From Valencia hispanica (lineage: Eukaryota; Chordata; Actinopteri; Cyprinodontiformes; Valenciidae): a DNA stretch of 64,000 nucleotides. Positions within the stretch are counted from its first letter, which is position 1. The number at the start of each line of letters is the position of its first letter. The stretch is taken from contig OY747703.1 in assembly GCA_963556495.2 (NCBI GenBank), forward strand, positions 31,263,296 to 31,327,295, given 5' to 3'. Shown here piece after piece: positions 1 through 26,087 of the stretch. The notes beneath the pieces are model-generated. The model did no database searches. It was not told the DNA's origin and saw nothing but the letters and a program-made list of their open reading frames with translations. The position numbers were made by a program, and so were the translations under genes.

Positions 1-760
1 TACCCAAACCCACGGGGCATGTCTGTGAGACCGTGGCTGCTGTGACGCAGTCAATGCCTGTGACGTAAAGATGTACCGCTCTCCACCAATCACAAAATTC
101 AAATGCAGTAGCCACAGTTCAACCCTAAGAGGGCAGCACTAAGACGTTTTTAGACCACAAAGTGTAGAATTAAACAAGTTTACACCAAAATGTAAAAAAA
201 TCCCCAGAAACTGAAAGCCTGCATTGGTAAAGACTCATTTATACAGTTTAGAAGCAAAAAAAAGTTGTTTTGGGGTTTAGTTACTCTTTAAAGACTTGGA
301 GCTAATAGATACACAGTCTACATCAGTGGAAACATGCAAATAGCTGGTCGGCAAAATAAGAAGTGTCTTAACCAACTTTACTTCCCCTGCTGAAGAAGAA
401 CGTCTCCAGAGCATGATGCTGCCAACACCATGTTTCACTCTGGGGATGGAGTGTTTACCAACATACAGCATTATACATGCTGGTCAAAAAGATCGACATT
501 GCTCTCATCTGACAAGAGCAACTTCTTCCATGTTTGCTGTGTCACCTAAAATAGCTTGTGGCAAACTGCTAACAGGACTTCAATGGGGTTTTATTTTTTT
601 CCTAGTTACCCAATATGGCCAGGTCTGAGTGAAAAGCTAATATCTGTTCTTCATGATGTTTATTAACAAAGGTTCTCAAACAAGCCTCAGAGGCCTTCAC
701 AGGGCTGCTTTTGTTGGATTTTATTTAGCGGCAAAAGAGGAAAAGAGGCTGAATACAAAC

Positions 761-2043
761 TAGCGATGGCCAATACATTAGTATCAACATCCGTATCGAT
801 CATTTCTCATCCTGTAGTGACTATCCAGTCCTACTTTTAGTCATCCTTTAGGTGCGGGTGGAGGCAATAACTTGCTTCAAGGAAACTGTCCAGGCGAAAC
901 AGGCGTTTGGGTTTGTGTTCCCATGTATTGAGGATGTCCACTTTTGATAATCAGTAATAAAGTCCACAGTGACGTCTTATGGCTAGAATTTATGCACGTG
1001 ATCAAATAATAACGGCAAATTTGTTGTTATGTGGTGAAACCAAATGAAGCGGTAAAAACCATGTGACCTCCCTTCACCCAAAAACATCAGTGGCTCTGCA
1101 GTGCCACCAGTGGTCGAAATAAATATAGGCCACAGTGTAATAAAACCAAAATATACATAAAGCATTACCCAAACAAACTTAAACCAAGTTAAAAATCTAA
1201 ACCAAACACAATATTGGCTCCTACACATCCCATAAGTAAAAATTGGCAGATAATAAAAACCCATGCTTATCTCCATCTTGTTACTGTTTGTGTTTTATGA
1301 GGGGGAGAGGAGGGCATTGGCCATGTGATATTTGTTTGGTCATGTGACAGAGATAAAGCGATGGATTATAAGGTGTTTAAGTGAAGCAGACAAGCCATGT
1401 CAGCGGTGTAGTCATTTTTTTACAGTGTTGAAAGGGTTTGGAAATTATACATTATATTTATTAGGGGTGTAACGGTACATGTATCCGAATTCAATTTTTT
1501 TAGTACAGAACGTTCTGTATGGCACAAAGGCGTACAGAGTTTCCACATGGAAGCATAACTCTGTTGCACTTTAGCCAGCAACACATGTGACTGTAAAAAA
1601 AAAAAAAAATCAGAGCAGCCAGCAGAAGTTCTAACCAGCGACTTTTCTATGGCAGAGTAAGAACTTGAATGCCCGCTTCCATTGTTAAGCCTTCTGTTTG
1701 GGAACACTTTGGCTTCCTGGTGTTATAGAACAACGCGTTTTCATGTTACCTCGTTACTAACTTCCAGCTGCTTAACCACCCCCCAATTAACTTAAGTAAG
1801 TACAGTTTGATTTTAAATGTCATTACAGAAAAACTTTATTTTCATGCTGTTCCCAGACTGTACCGAAAATGAACCAAACCTTGAGTTGAAACCAGGGTAC
1901 GTAACCGAACCGGGATTCCTGGCGTTCCCTTAAAACCCTAATATTTATATAATATTATTGGTAAATATTGGTTATCAGCCATAACAGCAATATTAATAAT
2001 GGCTATCAATATCTGGTCAAATTTTCAAATCAGTGCATCCTTA
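761..2043. mobile_element. hAT-like non-autonomous element inserted in a Tc1 copy
   Basis: The left end TAGCGATGGCCAATA and the reverse complement of the right end (TAAGGATGCACTG) resemble each other and the TAGGGATGCA termini of teleost hAT-type elements. Internal text around 'gtttggtcatgtgacag' recurs at 60450, so this is a dispersed family. I see no clear 8-bp target duplication. Confidence 0.5.
1462..1940. mobile_element. hAT-like element with 8-bp target duplication, nested in another element
   Basis: It begins TAGGGGTGTAACGGTAC and ends AAAACCCTA. It is flanked on both sides by the identical 8-mer ATATTTAT (1454-1461 and 1941-1948), the size of duplication made by hAT transposases. It is 479 bp with no transposase frame, so non-autonomous. 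Confidence 0.75.
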
Positions 2044-2385
2044 ACGTGTGCCACACTTTTCAGATGTTTCGTCTCTGTATTGACATCCATGCATCATTTT
2101 CCGTCTACTTTCTAGTCATGAGCTTCTTTTTGTTCATCTGTCACATACAATTCAAATAAACTACCCTGAAGGTTGTGGTTGCAGCATATTAATAGGGAGC
2201 AAATACTTTTCCCAGGACACTAAAAATACTTAAAAATAACTCTGCATCAAACTGGCTCAAATGCTGCAGCTTTTTCCTCCACTGTGGTGCACCCAGTACT
2301 GCCATTCTATACATCCGTGTCCAGCTCCAGCGCTTCTAGCATACAGGCTAATGTTTGTGCATGAAATGGAGCAGAAGATGCTCAC

Positions 2386-16450
<14,065 letters not shown>

Positions 16451-16660
16451 CGTTGCAGTCGGGATCGACCTCAGCACATGTAGCTAAAGTTAGCCCGGGT
16501 AGTCCAGATGAGTAGAGCGCCGCTGGCCGTGCTTCTCCTGCTTCAGTCGCTCTCCGCTCGATTGCTCCGTTTTCTCTCCTCCTCCTCCTCCTGACGAGCT
16601 GACGGAGGAACCGAGCGCTTCTCAAACTGCGGGATTCTCATGTTTCTCTGTTTGTTTCAG
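16451..16660 (-). promoter_or_regulatory. naa15: naa15 5' leader and probable CpG-type promoter
   Basis: The segment upstream of the naa15 ATG is much richer in G, C and CpG than the AT-rich DNA beyond 16660. It has a GGA-repeat stretch on the gene strand and no TATA box that I can see, which fits a broad housekeeping promoter. Two upstream ATGs exist on the gene strand: one at 16639-16641 opening a short frame, and one at 16477-16479 followed at once by TGC TGA. The transcription start site cannot be fixed from sequence. Confidence 0.55.
16471..16479 (-). promoter_or_regulatory. Minimal upstream ORF (Met-Cys-stop) in the naa15 leader
   Basis: On the gene strand ATG TGC TGA ends 20 nt before the naa15 start codon. 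The context is weak (T at -3). If included in the transcript it could modestly damp or delay initiation at the main ATG. That role is inferred. Confidence 0.4.
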
Positions 16661-17570
16661 GGAAAATGTCCAAATCAGGGTCACTTTACCATTAAAATGA
16701 GAATAACAGACTTGAAATTTACAGATGAAGGTAGATAAAACATATTTTACGGTAGGCTATCATACATTTTTACTATTAAGAAAGTCTTTATTCTAAAGAA
16801 AGTTTGAGATTAAAGGAGACACGCCATGAATTTGATGAAATGTTGAAAAAATAACAGAAAACAGAAGGATCTAGAAAAAAAGTGACATTTAGGTAAAAAT
16901 AGATTAGTAGACAACTTTTCAAATTACTAATCTGAGTTAATATATATAATAATAATTTTTTTAAAGAGATTAAAGACAATATTTTGTTTAATTTTCGTTA
17001 AATGTATATTTTCCACAATTAGTGAAGAACAAATGTTAAAATATCAAGATTAAAGTCTAAATGCCAATAACAAGGTTGTAAATCTGTTGAGTTGAAGGTA
17101 AAAATGTGACTCAGACTCAAATATGTAGAGAAAAAGAAAATAGATAAAATGTAAAAAAGAAAGTCAAAATATATTTGTGAAAGTAAAAGTAAGACTAAGG
17201 GATATTTATTTACTAGGCTACTAGTACAGTAATTATGACAAACAATATTAAGATTAAGGTCAAAATCTCAAGAGAAAAGTAAAAAAAGAATCACATTTTT
17301 TTTTCCAGTACATTATTTATTATAAGTCCAAACATAAAAGTTAAAATCAAAATGTCTAAATAAAGTCAAAAGCATGAGAACAAATTATATGTTGTTCTAA
17401 CATTAATGTGGAAAAGACCTATGGTATCCATATGTTCTATATTTCATGTGCAAATAAAAAGACAGTGATCTAACCTGTGTCTATTATTAAAAGGAAATCA
17501 CTTTACTTTCAACAATTTAACCATTGTGCTTAATTGTCTTTTCATACTTCCTGAACTCACATCTTCTTAT
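16661..17570. other. AT-rich intergenic DNA upstream of naa15
   Basis: It is AT-rich with loosely repeated motifs such as 'agtcaaaat' and 'gattaaagtc', possibly an old decayed tandem array. No gene is seen. Confidence 0.5.
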
Positions 17571-17574
17571 GTTA

Positions 17575-17780
17575 CATTTACAAAGTTCAATGCATATAAT
17601 TGGGGCTTTTATCTGATACACCAACACAAAGTAACACATAACTTTGAAGTGGAAGAAAAGGAGACATGGTTTTAAAATTTTTTATAATTATTGCATCCGT
17701 TCCATGCCCCATTTACTTCGATACAAAGTTCAGTCCAGTGTAATGAACTGCCTTCAGAAGTCAATTAATTGGTGAGTTAA
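17575..17780. mobile_element. Tc1-like terminal fragment
   Basis: 'caccaacacaaagtaacaca', 'tgaagtggaagaaaaggaga' and 'tgccttcagaagtcaatta' match, in order, the subterminal region of the teleost Tc1 family seen at 26088 and 31711. The outer end is missing. Confidence 0.5.
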
Positions 17781-18458
17781 GGTTATGTGAAGGCCAGCGA
17801 ACAAGGCACTGCAGAATTGCAGGTCTGCAAATTCATAATGCACACAGACAGGATTCCGAGCCACTAGAGGGCGCCATACTAACGTACACAAGGTCTAACT
17901 ACATGCTCGCTTTACTTTTCGCACATTTTCCAACAAGCAAACAAGTGCTGTACTTTTAATGTTAAGAGGACAGGCAGTGTTTTAGACATGTGATCAACTT
18001 TGTGTATCTTTACATGACATTGATATCTGGATTTTGAACAAACGTTGTTGCCATATCTGCAGAGCAACACTGTAACTAACTAAAAGAAATTGAGTATAAA
18101 GTCATTGGAAGGGAATAAAAAATGTGTCCTTGTTCGTGGGACCGTTCAGGCTTTACTCTACTGTTATCTGGTGGCCTCCTGCTCCTCCACCACCACAATG
18201 GCTCCTGCACCACATTTATCAAGTTGACACCACACACACACTTTTTTCTTTCCATCACTCCACACTACTCCATCCGCTGTTGCCTCTCTCTCCCCTGTCT
18301 CTCCTCTCCACATTTCTTCAGCAACATTTCATTACCTTATTACCTTCAGAGAGGAGTGAGAGTGAATCATCCTTTAAACTCATCTCCTTTTCTGTGTGAC
18401 ACATCATTTGTTGATCTGATTGGAGTCATAAATGTCCTTGCAGAGTGTGCTTAAGGCT

Positions 18459-18486
18459 GGTGTGTGTGTGTGTGTGTGTGTGTGTG
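18459..18486. repeat. (TG)n microsatellite
   Basis: About 14 uninterrupted TG units. Position and length are read directly. Confidence 0.95.
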
Positions 18487-18819
18487 AGTAAATGTGTGGC
18501 CATACAGTGTAAGGCTGGACAATATATTGAACAGCAATCGTACCTGCAATATCACTATATTCAGTATGATTATCGCACAGGACTGCTTGGATGTTTTGTT
18601 TAGTAGGATGCTATATTTTTAGTTAAATACATCCACACTCTGCATATTGATCAATTAACGGACCAGTTAGAAGACCAAGAAACACAGCAGATAGGTCAGG
18701 GGGGAAGTTGTAGAGAAGTTTAAAGCAGTAAACAATATCCCAAGCTTTGAACATCTTTTAAACTGTCTTCAATCCATCATCTGAAAGTTGGAAAAGGAAT
18801 GGCAGAATTGCTAACTGGT

Positions 18820-18955
18820 TGCTCAGATGGCAGCTCTGTTGCCTTGCAGCTAAAAGGTCCTGGGTTTGAACCCTGGCCGGAGGTCTTTCTGCATGGAGCT
18901 TGCATGAGTCCTCTCCATGCTCCTATGGCTTCTTTCAACAGTCCAAAAACATAAC
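18820..18955 (+). repeat. SINE-like dispersed repeat with a B-box-like motif
   Basis: 'aaggtcctgggtttgaaccc' resembles a tRNA-type B box, followed by 'tctttctgcatggagcttgc' and 'acagtccaaaaacat'. This string is widespread in fish genomes. There is no tRNA fold, so it is not a tRNA gene. Confidence 0.55.
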
Positions 18956-19815
18956 TGGTCTCCAGAAATATTTTAAAGAGCTGATTCTGAATTTGATCTG
19001 AATTGATTTTGTTACTTTACAGCCTTTCATAAAGACACTCCTTGATCTTGTTTTCAGATGAATTAGGAAATAGTTTAATAGCAATGTTTTTTTGGTCAAA
19101 CAATTTTTGGATCGGTTTTATTAACGCTTTGCAGATCTTGGGAGACAGTACATACGTGCTGAAAAACAATTATAGAGAAGTGCAGAAAACCAAGATGTCG
19201 TGGTGCTGTCTACCTTTCAGTAATCTGCTTGCAGTTTCCCAGCTATCAGTTAATTGGTAGAAAAATGTTATTTTAAATCCCATCCCCATCCCTGAAATTT
19301 GAACCCTTATATGCCTATATATGATTCACACATCAGAGTTAAGCATCTCAAAAGCAAATCCCCTGAAATACTGACATGGGGGAGGCTGAAAACTATATAA
19401 AAACTGCCAAAGTGAAAATGTTGAATTTTTAAAAGATCTAGAGGAAAAACTTACTACTCGAGGACCACTTTAAATTATATTTTAAGAGTTAAATAGTTGC
19501 AAGAAAGTTGGACTCCTGGGAAGCAAATTAATCAGAAATGAATCACCCAGGACTTCTGCACAATAACAGTAAAGCATATTGATAGTATTTTAAGTCACTG
19601 TACAGATTATATGAATATTAGCCATAGTAATTTATTACTTTATGCTGCATGACGTCCCCATTCATCATTCACCATACATTTAGATAGGCGTTCTGGTAAA
19701 GATGTAAAAAGAAAAGTTAAATAAATTAATCTTTAATTACAGAATATCCTCACACTGAAATACTAAGAAAATCCACATTTTTATAAGTACATTTAGTCAG
19801 TGAAAAAAAAGTCCC

Positions 19816-21440
19816 GTGTTGAGAACTGATTTTAAAAGGTCTAAATCCTCTACATGTCAACTAGATCCACTTCTGACTGTTTTTGTTAAAGATGATGTCT
19901 CCTCTCTAGCTCCCATAATCAGTTATACAATTCACTCCTCCCTCATCATTGGAATCGTTCCTCCATCTCTCAAAACAGCTGCTGTGACTCCAATACTCAA
20001 GACGCCTGGTGCAGACCCCAACAATTTCATAATCTCCGTCCTATCTCTAATCTCCCATTTCTCTCTAAGATTCTTGAGAAAACTGTTGCTTCTCAGTTTC
20101 ATGTGAAATTCCAGTCTGGTTTTCGGCCTCATCACTCCACTGAAACTGCCTTATTGAAAATTACAAATTATCTCCTTCTTGCAGCCGATTCTGGTCTTTT
20201 ATCAGTTCTTATCCTTTCAGATCTAAGTGCAGCCTTTGATACCATTTCACTTTCCATCCTTCTAGATAGACTACGAGCTATAGGTATCACTTACACACCC
20301 CTCGACTGGTTCAAATCTTATCTCTTTGGCAGTACTCCGTTTATTCAGTTAAAATCTTTCACTTTTTATTCACTTCCTGTGACCTCTGGTGTGTCTCAAG
20401 GTTCCGTCCTGGGGCCGATGCTTTTTTTCTTATTTATCTTCTCCCCCTTGGTTCCATTTTTTGCAAATATAGCATTTATTTTCACTGTTATGCAGATGAC
20501 ACCCAGCTCTACATTTCTACTCACCCCACCTCTGCCTTCCCTCCCTCAAACCTCTGCCTTTTGTTAAAATCCTGGTTCAGATGCAGTTTTCTTGGATTAA
20601 ATGACGGAAAACAGAAATGCTGCTTGTTGGCACCAAATCCATTTTATCTAAAGCTTCTAGTTTTTCAGTTTATGTTGATAGTTCTTCCATTTCTCTTTCA
20701 CCTCATGTAAAGAGTCTGGGTGTCATCCTTGACAGAACACTTTCCTTTACTTCACATATTAATAGCATCACTCAGTCTGCCTACTTCCCCCTCCGTAATA
20801 TTAACTGTCTGCGACCCTCCCTCACCCCCCATGCTGCTGCCATTCTGGTTCTGGTTGTCTTGTTATGACTTGACTATCGCAACTCTTTACTGTTTGGTCT
20901 CCCCATGAAAACTCCACAAACTTCAGCTTGTTCAAAACTCAGCAGCACGCATCATAACGAGAACCTCATCCACCCATCACATTACACCTGTCCAGCAGCA
21001 ACTACACTGGCTTCCAGTCATTTATCGCATTCAATACAAGATACTGCTTTTTTTCTTACAAAGCCATTCATAAACTCGCCCCCTCATACCTCACTGATCT
21101 CCTCCATGTCACTGTACCTCTCTGCAGTCTTAGATCTTCCTCATCTGTTCATCTCGCAGTCCCATCTGTACGCCTCACAACAATGGGAGAGAGAGCTTTC
21201 AGCTACTCTGTCCTTCGACATTCGCAATATCAGCACATTTTCTCTCTTAAAAAAACCAAACTCAAAACACATCTGTTCAGGCTTTCTAATTCTTTATAAC
21301 TCATACATTGCATTTATCAGTTCTGTTTATGTGTTGAATGTATGCTGTGTGTTGTTTATGCTTGTATTTTACTGTTTTAACTGTACTGGGACCTTGAAGG
21401 TCTGAAAGGCACCTTACAAATAAAAGGTATTATTATTATT
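19816..21440 (+). mobile_element. 5'-truncated L2/CR1-type LINE with degraded reverse transcriptase
   Basis: The + strand encodes broken pieces of a non-LTR reverse transcriptase: LKTAAVTPILK, then FRPHHSTETALLK, the aspartate motif LSAAFD near 20225, SQGSVLGPM near 20395, and a YADD box whose codons sit at 20489-20500 but out of frame with the upstream piece. The C-terminal domain follows to about 21295. The tail 'aaggcaccttacaaataaaa' plus TATTATTATTA marks an L2-type 3' end. At least two frameshifts and internal stops make it dead. The 5' part is missing, as usual for LINE copies. Confidence 0.85.
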
Positions 21441-21539
21441 AAACAAAAAATTATGTTGCCACATATCTCACCTTGCTTTTAAATTTTCATCCAAGTTTCT
21501 AGGAACTTCTAGTTATCAAGCTGTAACAAGGATTGTAGA

Positions 21540-22240
21540 AAAAGACAAACTATCTCCGGAGCTCATGCTGTGAGAACTGAGGCAAGGTGGGGCAAGTCTC
21601 CATAACACCCACTGATTTATATCTACATACCAAGCTGTTTGGGATGGATACCAGAAAAAAAACAAGCCTTTTCTGTTCTACCATCACAAATGTAAACATG
21701 TGGAGTTTACAAAACTCTACTGGAGCCATGGGGTTTGGTCAGATGAAATGAAATCCCGGTGAGGAACATCCTCTGGCTCTATGATCTACAGATGTTGAGA
21801 TAGTTATGGACCTGATCCCCTTCAGGAGGCACTAACACACCATATACCACTATGAGTTGTAAGGGGCTGCAGGCCGAGTGTGATGTAAGAATATGGAAAA
21901 AAGTAAAAGACAGCAGCAGCACATTCCATGGGTGAAGACAGCACAGAACCTTATACATTTACAAAACAATGTGAAAAGGAGAATCAGTCATAAAAATACA
22001 AATTTGTCTTTTTTTATTGATATTTTATTTGAAAAATGTCTCAGAGGGTGGAAGGCCTCTTTGCCGCATCCTAATCTTTAGCTACATCCACAGATTATCA
22101 GATTCAAGTCAAGACCCTGGCTGAGCCAATCCAAAACATTTATATCACTTCCAGTCAGAAGAAACATGATGACAAAATTAAAAGATTACTTTAAACTCTA
22201 AATCTGTCATTTGGGCTTAACTGTACATACCACAACCTAC
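21540..22240 (+). mobile_element. Tc1-like remnant, second subfamily
   Basis: 'tggagtttacaaaactctac' and 'ggtttggtcagatgaaatg' are transposase-region motifs. The 3' part 'ggtggaaggcctctttgccg ... atctttagctacatccacag' recurs at 43088-43285, confirming a family. It is heavily rearranged. Confidence 0.5.
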
Positions 22241-22782
22241 CTTGTATTTAAAGCACTGAATGAATTTGGACAGCCTGCATGAGGATTGAGACAGAACTCA
22301 GACTGACACATACCTTAGAGACATTACTCAGTTAAATGCTGTAATCTACTCCCCTTTTGCACCACAATCTCAGGTGCATGCTATGAAAGGACACACTGAT
22401 TGCGATCTTCGAGAATCCAGTTGTAAAGGACGAAATTATCCATAAAAGGGGATCTGGGAGTCGTCACGTGTTTATCGCAGGACTATGATCTGAAAAGGGA
22501 TTCAAGATTAAGCTTCATGGCAGCAAACACTGATTATTTTTTAGTTTAAGCTCCTGTCCAAAGCCAACACTAAGAAGGTGATCATAGGTGCTTAGACTCA
22601 TGATCACCTTCTTCAGAAAAAACAGTGCTTAGGAAACCAGAACTGAAACCTTCAAAAGAAAAAAAAATGTTAAAATTCTACAGACATATTAAATTGTTGA
22701 TTGAACGGTCAACCAGCTTAGATGAGGAAAATCCTAATGCTTGTGCTTCAAAAAAGCAACAAACGTCTGTTTTGATTCTTCA

Positions 22783-22803
22783 CCCCCCCCCCCCCCCCCC
22801 CCC
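22783..22803. repeat. Poly(C) run of 21
   Basis: Twenty-one consecutive C on the + strand; the length is likely unstable or assembly-sensitive. Confidence 0.95.
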
Positions 22804-23638
22804 ATCATCTCAGCTTTGCTCTCTCTAGAGGTTTCAGGGTGTGAGCTCTGAGTTGCAGCAAACCTCTCCAGCTGGAGCTTCTCTCCTCCACAGACATCAC
22901 ACCCCATCTTTCTCTTATCCCGCCCTTCATCCTTCCTCTCATTTTTTTTGTATCTGTCCAAGGTGGTGTCGCTACTGAGCATGAGTAATGATGCTGTCAT
23001 CTCCGTGAGTCTCCATTTATCAATGTCACACAGGAGTGTAACTTGGTGGTTGTGTGTGTGGCGATGTTGGTGGGTGGGGGGCAGAGGGTGGACAGAAAAA
23101 TATGGCAACTGGGGAAATGCGAGGAGGGAAAGGTGTAGCAGAAATATGAGCGGAAGAGGTGGAGTAAGGCCATGATGAGGAGGATGAAGAAGAAAGAGGC
23201 GTGGCTGATGGAGTGTTTGAAAGAAGCTGGGTTAAACAAGGATATTCAGTAAAAGCATGAGGCCTGTGTGTCTGTTGACACCAATGTAGAGCCAGATTCA
23301 CTATCCTACCGTCAGACAGAATCATGGCTTGATTCATTTGCAGGTATAAATATTATTATGCCAATCAGGTCTGTTAGACAGATCATTACAGTCGTAGTTA
23401 GTTTCACAGTGCATTTGCCTCCAGATCCTGAATTCAAAGATTTTCTGCAAACACAGGAAGTACTCAACCCAGTTATCAGTGTTGTCATGAAGTAGTGATG
23501 ATTGAAGTGACAATCCAAACGCATGAATCCATCCAGCTAATTAAGACACAAGAGGGGCTCTCTCGATATCTTACAATGGCAGTGATGCTATGTTTAGGGA
23601 AGCAAGACAGAAAGGCTTGAAAATCAGATCCATCTTGG

Positions 23639-24022
23639 ATGTCGAGGAACGTTCGAATTTCTTACCAACCCCCCAGAACACTCAGGTCCTCTAATTCCAG
23701 TCTACTCAACATCCCTAGAATTAGAACCAAACATGGAGAAGCAGCTTTCAGTTTCTATGCTCCTCTAATCTTGAAAAAATTTCCAGACAACTGCAAAGCT
23801 GCAGAAACACTGAATTCTTTAAAATCACGGCTAAAAACCCATCTGTTTAGAGCTGCCGCTGAGTAATGTTTCCATATATCATATGCTTTGTCTGTGCTTC
23901 ATGCTTTATTGCTGTTTTTACTTTATCCTAAATTCATGTCTGTTTTTACTTTATCCCCTAATCATGTAAAACACCTTGAATTACCTTGTTGTTAAAAGTG
24001 TGATATACAAATAAAATTGCAT
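23639..24022 (+). mobile_element. 3' fragment of a second LINE family
   Basis: A 75-residue frame at 23639-23866 contains RTKHGEAAFSFYAP and LKSRLKTHLF, the C-terminal end of a fish non-LTR polyprotein. It is followed by the tail 'aaaacaccttgaattacctt' and 'gatatacaaataaaattgc'. It differs from the copy at 19816. Everything upstream is absent. Confidence 0.75.
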
Positions 24023-24713
24023 TGGCTTTGGTGCCTACGGAATCTTTTGTTTAGTCCAACCCTGCAGACAAAATGCCTGATGTACAAAAACAATTCAGAA
24101 AACCACTGTTGGTGAGCACTGTAATTTAACTGTAGTGTAATTTTGCACAAACATGTGCAAATCGTACTGCATAAAGGGTTCCAACTACTGGCCCACTACA
24201 AGACCCTGAAACCAACAAACTGCAGAACAGATTTTTATCCAGGGACTATGTGGGTACCCAGCTCTAAATGATCTCATGCAGGGAAATTATCTATATGAAC
24301 AGACAAATACACATGCAATGCCATATCCTTTGATATTCAATAAGTGCAACAATGTTTTAATACACTGTTTGATCCTCGTCTTATCTGTACGTACAGCGTT
24401 TTTATCATTTAAACAAGATTTTTTTTTCTGTTAAGTACAGCAGAGGATCTGTGATGCTGAGGGCCTGTCTCTCTTCTACAGGCCCTGAGAATCTTTTTGA
24501 AGAACCATATATATCAGATTTGACCAAAAAAATTTAGTGAAATGAAGATGAGCCCATTAAAGAGGATTGAGAACCTAAGTGTCAATATTTGAGGAAAAAA
24601 TATTTTACTATAGATACCCGATAGATGTTGACAATTTAAAGAAACCTAACAAATAACAGAACATTAGTTTAATATGACCAGCGAGAACATTCTCTCTTTA
24701 TTGTATCTTTTTG

Positions 24714-24732
24714 AAAAAAAAAAAAAAAAAAA
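24714..24732. repeat. Poly(A) run of 19
   Basis: A direct run of 19 A on the + strand, next to the candidate maml3 AATAAA (which reads on the other strand). Confidence 0.9.
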
Positions 24733-26087
24733 TCTTTTGTAATTCTCTTTTGTTAACATTTCATTATTCTGTACAGGATAAAAAGAAGTAAGCACTGCTT
24801 AAGAACAAAATTTCAAACAAAAAAAAAAAAGAAAAAAGAAAAAAAAGAGGTTTTTAGTAGTAAGACATTGTCTGAAGTGCAATGGCATAGCTCAGATGGG
24901 TTAAAAGTGAAAACGAAAAAATAAAAATACTTCTCTATTTTTCAACAAACAGTAAATTCTTTACAGAGTAGAGACTGTAATATCTGATGTATTTAAACCT
25001 GTAAAAACATATTTACAAATAGCCATTATCTTTTATATACTTTTTTTTTCTCATAATCACATATATATGTCAGCACCAGTAAAAAAAAATTATAAAATAA
25101 AAACAAGGAACATCAACATCAACAACAACAATTTTTGTTAAAATGTTGTCTACAGACTTGGTCCCAGTATTGTGATATTTAAAGGAAGCTTCCGTTCTCT
25201 GACTGAAAGGATTTCCAAACCAGATCTCCGAGCTCTCACTTCTAAAAAGGACAAGACAGACACAGAGGGCTTTCCAACACCTTTCTCCTTCCACTTTGGA
25301 GTGGAACTGAAGTCCGAGCCGGCCTGGACACACGTCGGAGTTCTGGAAGAATGAAATTCCTTTTGTTTTTCTGTCTTGGAGAGCAAGACCCGACAATCCT
25401 TGAGTTTAAAGAACTGATCCGGGGTCTAAATTATTCAATTATCTTTCCTTGATAATAACTGGTCGAGTGCTACAACCCCACAAACCTGTCTGCATGTGAC
25501 AATAAAAAAAATAAAAAAATAAAAGCCTCATTTGCAACGCTTACAGGACGACTGAGTTCTATTAAAGGGCTGGATTTTACAACGACAACACCCATGAGAA
25601 CAGAAGGCTTTTTGGTTTTGTAGGTTACATCATTGTCCTAAAAACAGACACTCTTGTCTTTCACTGGATAATACAAAACATTTAGAGATGCAACATGTTG
25701 ACAAGAAACACAGCAATAAAACCTAGGTTATATTTTTATGTTTACATTTCTGGGCTAAGAACGAGGCAGTTTGATGAAGATGATGATGATGAGCAGGTGA
25801 TTTACAGCCAACAGTTTCCTACAGGAAAATGGAACCATTGAAAGCTAGATCTTATTGGCTTGCGAGGCCAAGATCAGCTTTTTGAGCAGTGGTTTATTAA
25901 CTCAAACAGGACAGCTTGTGTTTTTTACGGCAATACCGAAGTACAGCCCAGTTTCAGTTTGGAGCTGTGAAGTTGCGGTGTAAATCAGAGCTGATGGGAA
26001 GATATGCGGCAACTGAAGGACGGACAGACAGATTGTAGGCTATGGACAAAGCCTGGGATGTTGTTAGAGATAAAGCGGGAATAAACC

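Larger units (their letters stand above)
368..2221 (-). mobile_element. Tc1-like transposon remnant split by a later insertion
   Basis: Positions 368-760 carry, in antisense, the recurring teleost Tc1 transposase text (around 'gcatgatgctgccaacacca'). The same copy resumes at 2044 with 'gtgccacacttttcagatg' and ends near 2221 with a decayed terminal repeat. The interval 761-2043 interrupts it. No intact transposase frame remains. Confidence 0.65.

Noticed and set aside
1..2380. Search for the last two naa15 exons
   Set aside because: No minus-strand frame resembles the conserved NAA15 C-terminus; the interval is filled with nested transposons, so the exons must lie outside the window.
18830..18900. 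Possible tRNA gene
   Set aside because: A B-box-like string is present, but there is no cloverleaf or A box at the right spacing; it fits a SINE-like repeat.
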